Source: AWTP1-13 sp036280295
GTDB taxonomy: Bacteria > Pseudomonadota > Alphaproteobacteria > Rhizobiales > Hyphomicrobiaceae
Reading direction: 5' to 3'
Assembly: GCA_036280295.1 (NCBI GenBank)
Contig: DASURA010000282.1
Location: 1-7,626 of the forward strand
DNA length: 7,626 nt
Part shown: one piece after another, positions 1-5,391 of the stretch
How positions within the stretch are numbered: the first letter of the stretch is position 1
Layout of the letters: every line of letters starts with the position of its first letter
Translations under genes and position numbers: made by a program
Notes under the pieces: model-generated
Told to the model about the DNA's origin: nothing
Database searches by the model: none
Seen by the model: only the letters and a program-made list of their open reading frames with translations

Positions 1-168
1 AGCGGAGGCGCGCGCCAGGCTCGCGGCAACCTCCTCGAGAGGCGCGGCGCGGCGACCCACAAGGCTCACCGCAGCACCGGCGTCGGAGAGCGCCTTGGCA
101 ATGGCTGCGCCGATGCCGGTGCCCCCTCCCGTTATCAGCGCATGCCGCCCGTCGAGCGGTCGCGACAT
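1..168 (-). CDS. SDR family NAD(P)-dependent oxidoreductase, N-terminal part (cut by window edge)
   Basis: Only the first 56 codons are present; the gene continues past the left edge. The protein opens with MSRPLDGRHALITGGGTGIG. This is the first beta strand and the TGxxxGxG dinucleotide-binding loop of classical short-chain dehydrogenases (residues about 9-20), followed by the helix and a second strand ending VGRR. Those arginines are typical of NADP(H)-preferring members, though that is only a hint. The catalytic Ser/Tyr/Lys lie outside the window. Two ATGs stand in tandem at 171 and 168. I chose 168 because GGAGG (177-173) sits 4 nt upstream of it but only 1 nt from the other, and because MSRPLDGR is a natural family start. 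The gene is divergent from the hydroxylase across about 400 bp. An SDR often accompanies aryl-CoA monooxygenase/reductase genes, probably oxidising or reducing a hydroxyacyl- or oxoacyl-CoA intermediate. The exact substrate is unknown. Confidence 0.88.
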   Translation of the reverse strand, partial: MSRPLDGRHALITGGGTGIGAAIAKALSDAGAAVSLVGRRAAPLEEVAASLARASA

Positions 169-283
169 CATACCTCCACTCCGCCATCGCAGACACGCCA
201 GCGCAACGCGCCCGAGCCAACGTCTTGCACTTCGCCGTCGGCGCACGCCGATCTGCCGCCGCTCTCCTGCTTTCGCTGCCTAT

Positions 284-313
284 TCTTTAAGCCTAAAATA
301 GAATTCGCGTCAA
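284..313 (-). promoter_or_regulatory. Possible sigma70-type promoter for the SDR gene
   Basis: On the minus strand, TTGACG (313-308, five of six consensus bases) is followed after 18 bp by TAAAGA (289-284, three of six). It lies in the AT-rich block about 115 bp upstream of the SDR start and points toward it. The -35 match is good and the -10 match is poor, so this is a motif call only. Confidence 0.3.
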
Positions 314-358
314 TTGGCTGAGACGCCCTATCGACAGGAAGCCCGCCGCCGGTGCGGC

Positions 359-392
359 GCATGCCGTCTGCCTGGCAATGCATTTTCCTTTT
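359..392 (+). terminator. Possible intrinsic terminator (7-bp stem with bulge, then T-rich run)
   Basis: GCATGCC (359-365) pairs with GGCAATGC (374-381) as seven base pairs with one bulged A (378) and an 8-nt loop. ATTTTCCTTTT (382-392) follows directly. Orientation is plus, so it would stop a transcript running toward the hydroxylase from upstream, before that gene's own promoter at 450. The bulge and interrupted T-run make it a weak to moderate terminator. Confidence 0.3.
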
Positions 393-434
393 GCTGTGGG
401 GCAGGAGAACTGCGAGGATCGCCTTGCAGCGCAG

Positions 435-462
435 GCCCGGACATGGTCATTGACAGCCGGGC
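435..462. promoter_or_regulatory. Inverted repeat over the -35 box (candidate operator)
   Basis: GCCCGG (435-440) and CCGGGC (457-462) form perfect 6-bp arms 16 bp apart, centred near 448-449. Inside the spacer a second small palindrome, GTCATTGAC (446-454), overlaps the TTGACA hexamer. A dyad in this position would let a repressor block the hydroxylase promoter. MarR- or TetR-type regulators commonly control such aryl-CoA pathways, but which protein binds here, if any, cannot be read from the window. Confidence 0.3.
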
Positions 463-478
463 AGGAAATGCGGATATT
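450..478 (+). promoter_or_regulatory. Predicted sigma70-type promoter for the hydroxylase/acyl-CoA dehydrogenase unit
   Basis: A perfect -35 hexamer TTGACA (450-455) is followed after 17 bp by GATATT (473-478), which matches four of six -10 positions including the conserved A at position 2 and T at position 6. The start site would be near 485, giving a leader of roughly 95 nt to the preferred TTG start at 582. It is the best promoter-like match I found on the plus strand of the upstream region. Confidence 0.5.
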
Positions 479-581
479 TTACGATTAAAGGAGTTTGCGG
501 TAAGCTTCGATCGTCGCGATCATCTGCTCGAGGGGCATCTGCCAGCTCGAAGTGTCGGCAACCAGGGATGGGAGCGAGGCC

Positions 582-2900
582 TTGGATATCGTCTGTATTG
601 GCGGTGGTCCGGCAGGACTGTACTTTGGGCTGCTGATGAAGAAGCTCAATCCCGCGCACAGGGTCCGGGTCATCGAGCGCAACAAGCCTTACGACACCTT
701 CGGCTGGGGCGTGGTGTTCTCCGACGCGACCATGGACAATATGCGCCAGTGGGACGCTGAGACGGCTGAGGAAGTCGAGACGGCTTTCAACCACTGGGAC
801 GACATCGAGGTGCTGATCAAGGGCCGGTGCATGCGCACCACCGGTCATGGCTTCGTCGGCATCGGTCGCAAGAAGCTACTCAACATCCTGCAGGCGCGGT
901 GCGAGGCCCTGGGCGTTGAGCTGGTGTTCGAGCACGAGGTCGATTCCGACGAGGAGTTTCCGGACGCCGATCTCATCATCGCCGCCGACGGTGTGAACTC
1001 GAAGATCCGCGCCAGATACGCCGCGGCCTTCAAGCCGGACCTGCTGGTGCGGCCGAACCGCTATATCTGGCTCGGCACCGAGAAGCCATACGACGCCTTC
1101 ACCTTCGACTTCCGGCGCACGGAGCATGGCTGGTTCCAGGCGCACATCTATAAGTTCGACGACAAGACCTCCACCTTCATTGTCGAGACGACGGAGGACA
1201 CCTTCAAGGCACACGGCCTAGACCGTACGGATCAGGACCAGTCCATCGCCTTCTGCGAGACGCTGTTCGCCGAGGTGCTGGATGGCGCCAGCCTGATGAC
1301 CAACGCACGGCATCTGCGCGGCTCGGCATGGCTCAATTTCAATCGGCTCGTATGCGGGGCCTGGAGCCATTTCAATGGCCGGTCCCACGTCGTGCTGATG
1401 GGCGATGCAGCCCACACCGCGCATTTTGCCATCGGCTCCGGCACCAAGCTGGCGCTGGAGGATGCCATCGAATTGACCCGGCAGTTCAAGCTCATCGGCG
1501 ATACGCCGGCGCACATTCCGCAGGTGCTCGCCGCCTACCAGGAGATCCGCTCCATCGACGTGATCCGGATCCAGAACGCCGCGCGCAACGCCATGGAGTG
1601 GTTCGAGGTGGTCGGCAATCGCTATGCCGACACGCTGGAGCCGGAGCAGTTCATGTATTCGCTGCTCACGCGCTCGCAGCGCATCAGCCACGAGAACCTG
1701 CGTCTGCGCGACAAGGCATGGCTCGAAGGCTACGAGCGCTGGTTCGCAAGGCGCTGCGGGGTGGCTGAGGACGCGAATGAGGCCGTGGTGCCGCCGATGC
1801 TCACGCCGTTCCCGCTGCGCGGCATCACGCTTGCCAACCGCATCGTCGTCTCGCCGATGGCGATGTATTCCGCCGTCGACGGCGTGCCGGGCGATTTCCA
1901 TCTCGTGCATCTCGGCAGCCGCGCCCTTGGGGGCGCCGGCCTAGTATTTGGCGAGATGACGTGCGTCTCGCCGGAAGGGCGCATCACCCCGGGCTGCGCC
2001 GGACTGTGGAACGACGAGCAGGCCGATGCCTGGAAGCGCATCGTCGACTTCATCCATGCCAACTCGCCAGCCAAGGCAGGACTTCAGCTTGGCCATTCCG
2101 GGCCTAAAGGATCGACGCAGCTTGGCTGGGAGGAAAGCGACCAGCCGCTCCGGCAGGCCAACTGGCCGCTGATCTCGGCCTCGCCCGTCCGCTACCACCC
2201 CCACAGCCAAATCCCGCGCGAGATGACACGCGCCGACATGGATGGTGTGACGGCGGAGTTCATCGCCGCGGCCCGGCGCGGAGCAGCAGCAGGCTTCGAC
2301 TTGCTGGAGCTGCACTGCGCCCACGGCTACCTGCTGTCGAGCTTCCTGTCGCCGCTGACCAACAGGCGCACCGATGCCTACGGCGGCAGTCACGAGGGGC
2401 GCGCCCGCTACCCATTGGAGGTGTTCCGCGCCATTCGCGAGGTGTGGCCGGACGACCGGCCTATTTCGGTGCGTCTTTCCTGTCACGACTGGGCGGAGGG
2501 TGGCAACACGCCAGCCGACGCGGCGATCTTCGCCAGCTTCTTCAAGGACGCCGGCGCCGATCTTATCGACTGCTCGTCGGGCCAGGTGTGGCATGATCAG
2601 AAACCGGTGTACGGACGGCTCTATCAGACGCCGTTCGCCGACAAGATCCGCAATGAGGTCGGCATCGCCACCGTGGCTGTCGGCGCCATCTTTGAGGCCG
2701 ACCACGCCAACTCCATCATCGCCGCGGGCCGCGCCGACCTGTGCGCGCTGGCACGCCCCCACCTGGCCGACCCGGCCTGGACCTTGCACGAGGCCGCGAG
2801 GATCGGCTTCCATGACGTGCCGTGGCCGAAGCAGTACCTGTCCGGAAAACGGCAGTACGAGACCAACCTGGCGCGCGCCGCGGCCGGCACAGGCGGTTGA
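582..2900 (+). CDS. Bifunctional aryl-CoA 5-hydroxylase/oxidoreductase (salicylyl-CoA or 2-aminobenzoyl-CoA type fusion)
   Basis: This is a two-domain flavoprotein of 772 residues from TTG 582 (782 from GTG 552). The first half (to about residue 390) is an FAD-dependent aromatic hydroxylase. It has GGGPAG at residues 7-12, the ADG motif at 135-137 and GDAAH at 274-278 (TTG numbering). The second half (about 405-760) is an old-yellow-enzyme TIM barrel: it opens MLTPFPLRGITLANRIVVSP, has QLGHSG near 502 and an HCAHGYLLSSF substrate-site motif near 578-588. This fusion is known from 2-aminobenzoyl-CoA monooxygenase/reductase of Azoarcus, and close relatives are annotated salicylyl-CoA 5-hydroxylase/oxidoreductase. 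Both hydroxylate at ring C5; the second domain can reduce the dearomatised ring. I prefer TTG because GGGAG (570-574) lies 7 nt before it and the protein then begins MDIVCIGGG, as family members do. GTG 552 has no well-placed Shine-Dalgarno. The enzyme is cytosolic. Family certain, substrate open. Confidence 0.93.
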   Translation: MDIVCIGGGPAGLYFGLLMKKLNPAHRVRVIERNKPYDTFGWGVVFSDATMDNMRQWDAETAEEVETAFNHWDDIEVLIKGRCMRTTGHGFVGIGRKKLLNILQARCEALGVELVFEHEVDSDEEFPDADLIIAADGVNSKIRARYAAAFKPDLLVRPNRYIWLGTEKPYDAFTFDFRRTEHGWFQAHIYKFDDKTSTFIVETTEDTFKAHGLDRTDQDQSIAFCETLFAEVLDGASLMTNARHLRGSAWLNFNRLVCGAWSHFNGRSHVVLMGDAAHTAHFAIGSGTKLALEDAIELTRQFKLIGDTPAHIPQVLAAYQEIRSIDVIRIQNAARNAMEWFEVVGNRYADTLEPEQFMYSLLTRSQRISHENLRLRDKAWLEGYERWFARRCGVAEDANEAVVPPMLTPFPLRGITLANRIVVSPMAMYSAVDGVPGDFHLVHLGSRALGGAGLVFGEMTCVSPEGRITPGCAGLWNDEQADAWKRIVDFIHANSPAKAGLQLGHSGPKGSTQLGWEESDQPLRQANWPLISASPVRYHPHSQIPREMTRADMDGVTAEFIAAARRGAAAGFDLLELHCAHGYLLSSFLSPLTNRRTDAYGGSHEGRARYPLEVFRAIREVWPDDRPISVRLSCHDWAEGGNTPADAAIFASFFKDAGADLIDCSSGQVWHDQKPVYGRLYQTPFADKIRNEVGIATVAVGAIFEADHANSIIAAGRADLCALARPHLADPAWTLHEAARIGFHDVPWPKQYLSGKRQYETNLARAAAGTGG

Positions 2901-2989
2901 TGGGTGCGCACATGGCCGCGGCTGCGATGCCTTCGCTACCCCAACGGCAGTTGCATTCCTGGATGATCGACGAGGTGGTCTATGGCTGA
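2900..2989 (+). CDS. Possible 29-residue small ORF bridging hydroxylase and acyl-CoA dehydrogenase genes
   Basis: An ATG at 2900 overlaps the hydroxylase stop as TGATG, and the frame ends at TGA 2987-2989, overlapping the acyl-CoA dehydrogenase start (2982) by 8 nt. The 29-residue product starts MGAHMAAAAM and ends SWMIDEVVYG. No clear Shine-Dalgarno precedes it, so translation would rely on ribosomes re-initiating at the hydroxylase stop. I recognise no domain, signal or membrane segment. It could be a translational-coupling leader for the next gene, a relic of a lost gene, or chance. The exact abutment at both ends is what earns it an entry. Confidence 0.2.
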   Translation: MGAHMAAAAMPSLPQRQLHSWMIDEVVYG

Positions 2990-4169
2990 TCGTGCGTTCC
3001 CCGCCTGGGACCATCTTTCCTGGCCGTTTTTTGGGCCCGAGCACCGCGAGTTCGCCGGCGAGGTCAGCCACTTCGCGGCCACTGGTGCGCTGGACGGCCT
3101 CGATCATCACGATACCGACAACAGCTGCCGCGTGCTCGTGCGCAAGCTCGGTGCCGCGGGGCTGCTGCGGGCATGTGTGCCGGCGGCCTACGGCGGTCTT
3201 TCCGATCCGCTCGATTCGCGCCGCATCTGCATCGCACGTGAAACGCTCGCCTACCACGACGGACTGGCCGACTTTGCCTTCGCCATGCAGGGGCTTGGCA
3301 CCGGCGCCATCTCGCTCGCCGGCTCGGAGGAGCTCAAGGCGCAGATACTCCCCAGGGTCGCATCGGGAGAGCTGATCTCGGCCTTCGCCTTGTCAGAGAC
3401 GGAGGCCGGCTCGGACGTTGCCGCCATGCGCTGCTCCGCGCGCACCGACGGCGATCATTATGTGCTGTCCGGCCATAAGACCTGGATCTCCAACGGCGGC
3501 ATTGCCGGCGTGTACACGCTGTTCGCCCGGACCGACGACGTGCCGGGCACGCGCGGCATTTCCGCGTTCGTGGTGCTCGCCGACGACCCGGGCTTCGGCA
3601 TTGCCGAGCGGATCGATGTGATGGCGCCGCACCCGCTGGCGACCATCCGCTTTGAGGATGTGCGCGTGCCGGCAACGCGTCGGCTCGGGGCGCCAGGCGA
3701 GGGCTTCAAGATCGCCATGCGCACCCTTGATATCTTCCGCTCGTCTGTGGCCGCCGCCGCGCTGGGCTTTGCCAGGCGGGCTCTTGACGAGGCGCTCCAT
3801 CACGTCCGCCACCGGCAGATGTTTGGCGCGACGCTGGCCGACCTGCAGCTGACCCAGGCCAGGCTGGGCGAGATGGCGACCATGATCGATGCGGCGGCGC
3901 TGCTGACCTATCGCGCGGCCTGGCGTCGGGACGTCGAACGGCGATCCACGACGCAAGAGGCGGCCATGGCAAAGATGGCCGCAACGGAGAACGCCCAGTG
4001 CGTCATCGACGCGGCTGTGCAGATGTTCGGCGGCCGTGGCGTGAGGGTGGGGGAGGTCGTCGAAAGGCTCTACCGCGAGATTCGGGCGCTGCGGATCTAC
4101 GAAGGCGCCACCGAGGTCCAGAAGCTGATCGTCGGTCGCGGTCTTCTCAAGGCCGCCCAGCCCGCATAA
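2982..4169 (+). CDS. Acyl-CoA dehydrogenase family protein
   Basis: The 395-residue protein has normal family length. It would oxidise an acyl-CoA to the 2,3-enoyl-CoA with FAD, passing electrons to electron-transfer flavoprotein. Visible landmarks in order are the alpha-helical N-domain (to about 130), the flavin/substrate loop FALSETEAGSDVAAM at 135-149, WISNGG at 168-173 in the beta domain, MFGGRGV at 348-354, and RIYEGATEV at 371-379, where Glu374 stands at the usual catalytic-base position of short- and medium-chain enzymes. GAGG (2972-2975) lies 6 nt before the ATG. It sits about 80 bp downstream of the hydroxylase on the same strand and very likely shares its promoter. In 2-aminobenzoyl-CoA-type clusters such an enzyme is thought to act on the ring-reduced or ring-opened CoA ester. 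A plain gentisate route would not need it. The substrate is not predictable from sequence; glutaryl-CoA-like or cyclohexene-carboxyl-CoA-like substrates are both possible. Confidence 0.93.
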   Translation: MADRAFPAWDHLSWPFFGPEHREFAGEVSHFAATGALDGLDHHDTDNSCRVLVRKLGAAGLLRACVPAAYGGLSDPLDSRRICIARETLAYHDGLADFAFAMQGLGTGAISLAGSEELKAQILPRVASGELISAFALSETEAGSDVAAMRCSARTDGDHYVLSGHKTWISNGGIAGVYTLFARTDDVPGTRGISAFVVLADDPGFGIAERIDVMAPHPLATIRFEDVRVPATRRLGAPGEGFKIAMRTLDIFRSSVAAAALGFARRALDEALHHVRHRQMFGATLADLQLTQARLGEMATMIDAAALLTYRAAWRRDVERRSTTQEAAMAKMAATENAQCVIDAAVQMFGGRGVRVGEVVERLYREIRALRIYEGATEVQKLIVGRGLLKAAQPA

Positions 4170-4238
4170 GCTGCCTAGGCACGAGGATGCGCCGTAGCGG
4201 GCAGCACATGCCGCCCTGCAACTCTCCCTGAAACGGCC
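4170..4238. other. Short convergent intergenic gap with weak hairpins
   Basis: The acyl-CoA dehydrogenase and gentisate dioxygenase genes run into each other across these 69 bp. GCTGCC (4170-4175) can pair with GGCAGC (4200-4205) around a 24-nt loop. A second short imperfect stem is possible between GGGC (4199-4202) and GCCC (4213-4216). Neither is followed by a T-run on either strand, so no intrinsic terminator can be called with confidence. Confidence 0.3.
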
Positions 4239-5366
4239 TCAAGCCGCGAGCGGCTGCTGGCCGCCGTTGTCGCCGAACGCTTCCTCACGGTAGAGCCCGA
4301 GCGCGTGCATCACCGGCAGGTCGTTGAAGGTGAACAGGCAGGCATCGTCGCTGCCGGAGGCGTTGGCGTGCTCGTGCCAGGCCCAGGAGGGCACGCAGAA
4401 TATGTCGCGCTCCTGCCAGTCGAAGCGTCTGCCGTCGATGACGGAATGGCCCTGGCCCTTGGCGACCTGGTAGACGAAGCTGCCGGTGTGGCGGTGCGCC
4501 TTGGTGTGCTCGCCCGGCCGCAGCAACTGCATGGACGCGCCGATGGTCTGCATCACCGGGCCACCTGTTACCGGATTGACGTAGCTCATCAGCACACCGT
4601 CGAACGGCGAGCCCTCAGTGACCCTGGCGTAGCGCTGGAGGGCCTCGTAGGTGGGGCCCCACTCGTACTTCAGCAGCGGGGAGTAGCGTTGGGCCCAGGC
4701 ATCATTGGCCGGGCGCAAGCCGGGATTGCCCCAGCTCCCGGTCATATCGTCCACGGGATAGCCGACCGCCTGCTGCAGGTCGGGATGCACCTGGTAGAAG
4801 TTCGCCTCCAGCGCATTGACCAGCGGGATGTCGAGCCCGTCCTGCCAGATGCAGGGGGTGCCGCTGGCCTCGACACCGTGCTCATGCCAGGTGCCGTTCG
4901 GCGTCAGCACGAAGTCGTTGGCGCCGAGCGTCATCTTGTGCCCGTCGACGATCGTATAGGCACCGGCGCCCTCCATGATGAAGCGCAGCGCGGAGGCGGA
5001 GTGGCGGTGCGCCGAGGCCACCTCGCCCGGACGCATGACCTGCAGGCCCGAGTAGAGCCAGCCGACCGCGGCGGCCACGTCGCGGCGGCCGGGGTTGTTG
5101 AGGTAGATCACCCGCCGCCCGGCCTTCTCGGGCGTGACGAGCTCGACCGACCTCAGGACATGACCACGCAGATCGCGATAGCGCCAGAGCACCGGCACCG
5201 AGGCCGACTTGGGCTGCCAGGGCTCGATCTTGTTGGCGACCGTCCATAGGGCGGCGGTCTCAAGCCGCTCCAGCTCGTCGTAGTAGGCGAGCAGCTCGGG
5301 CGTATCCTCGACGTTCGCCCGACCCGCTATATCCTCGCGATGGCTCTCTCTCGCCGGCTTGGACAT
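4239..5366 (-). CDS. Gentisate 1,2-dioxygenase (two-cupin ring-cleavage dioxygenase)
   Basis: The family cleaves gentisate between C1 and C2 with Fe(II) and O2 to give maleylpyruvate in the cytosol. The 375-residue length is typical. The N-terminal cupin carries the iron ligands AHRH (His120, His122) and WHEH (His161). Around them are residues matching the substrate pocket of the related salicylate 1,2-dioxygenase as I remember it: Arg84, Gln109, Arg128, His163 and Asp176. The C-terminal cupin keeps a similar HRH (291-293) and WHEH (330-333) pattern. Position 105 is Tyr where salicylate 1,2-dioxygenase has Trp, which fits gentisate rather than salicylate cleavage; this alignment is by eye. 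GGAGG lies 9 nt before the ATG. The gene follows the 3-hydroxyacyl-CoA dehydrogenase by 25 bp and is the last of a leftward operon. It would take gentisate released from gentisyl-CoA if the neighbouring hydroxylase acts on salicylyl-CoA. 5-Hydroxyanthranilate or 1-hydroxy-2-naphthoate are less likely alternatives. Confidence 0.92.
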   Translation of the reverse strand: MSKPARESHREDIAGRANVEDTPELLAYYDELERLETAALWTVANKIEPWQPKSASVPVLWRYRDLRGHVLRSVELVTPEKAGRRVIYLNNPGRRDVAAAVGWLYSGLQVMRPGEVASAHRHSASALRFIMEGAGAYTIVDGHKMTLGANDFVLTPNGTWHEHGVEASGTPCIWQDGLDIPLVNALEANFYQVHPDLQQAVGYPVDDMTGSWGNPGLRPANDAWAQRYSPLLKYEWGPTYEALQRYARVTEGSPFDGVLMSYVNPVTGGPVMQTIGASMQLLRPGEHTKAHRHTGSFVYQVAKGQGHSVIDGRRFDWQERDIFCVPSWAWHEHANASGSDDACLFTFNDLPVMHALGLYREEAFGDNGGQQPLAA

Positions 5367-5391
5367 GGGTGAGTTCCTCCCTGGTACCGGG

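Larger units (their letters stand above)
169..581. other. Divergent intergenic/regulatory region between the SDR and hydroxylase genes
   Basis: No convincing gene was found in this stretch. It is less GC-rich than its surroundings at 281-317 and 380-392. It holds, in order: the SDR ribosome-binding site (177-173); a possible minus-strand promoter (284-313); a hairpin followed by a T-rich run (359-392); an inverted repeat over a strong -35 hexamer (435-462); and the best plus-strand promoter (450-478). An AAAGGAG sequence at 487-493 is not followed by a usable start, since the in-frame TTG at 495 meets TAA at 501. On the minus strand, codons from about 581 down to a TAA at 487-485 have coding-like composition and may be a gene relic (see findings). 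No regulator gene lies inside the window. Confidence 0.6.

Noticed and set aside
487..493. Consensus AAAGGAG Shine-Dalgarno sequence in the leader
   Set aside because: The only nearby start (TTG 495) is followed by one codon and then TAA, and the hydroxylase starts are 58-88 nt away, so it serves no visible gene.
314..760. 148-codon plus-strand frame running from the intergenic region into the hydroxylase gene
   Set aside because: It shares the hydroxylase region in a different frame, is Arg/Cys/Gly-rich, and has no domain or ribosome-binding site.
1218..1910. Long minus-strand open frame (230 codons) inside the hydroxylase gene
   Set aside because: It lies fully within a well-supported flavoprotein gene, its translation shows no recognisable fold, and long antisense frames are expected in GC-rich coding DNA.
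1941..3257. 438-codon minus-strand frame across the hydroxylase C-terminus and acyl-CoA dehydrogenase N-terminus
   Set aside because: It crosses two real genes and their spacer, is Arg/Gly/Val-rich with no motif, and is a reading-frame shadow.
4305..5249. 314-codon plus-strand frame opposite gentisate dioxygenase, and a similar one at 5359-6390
   Set aside because: Both are antisense shadows of genes whose active-site residues are intact; neither shows a family signature.
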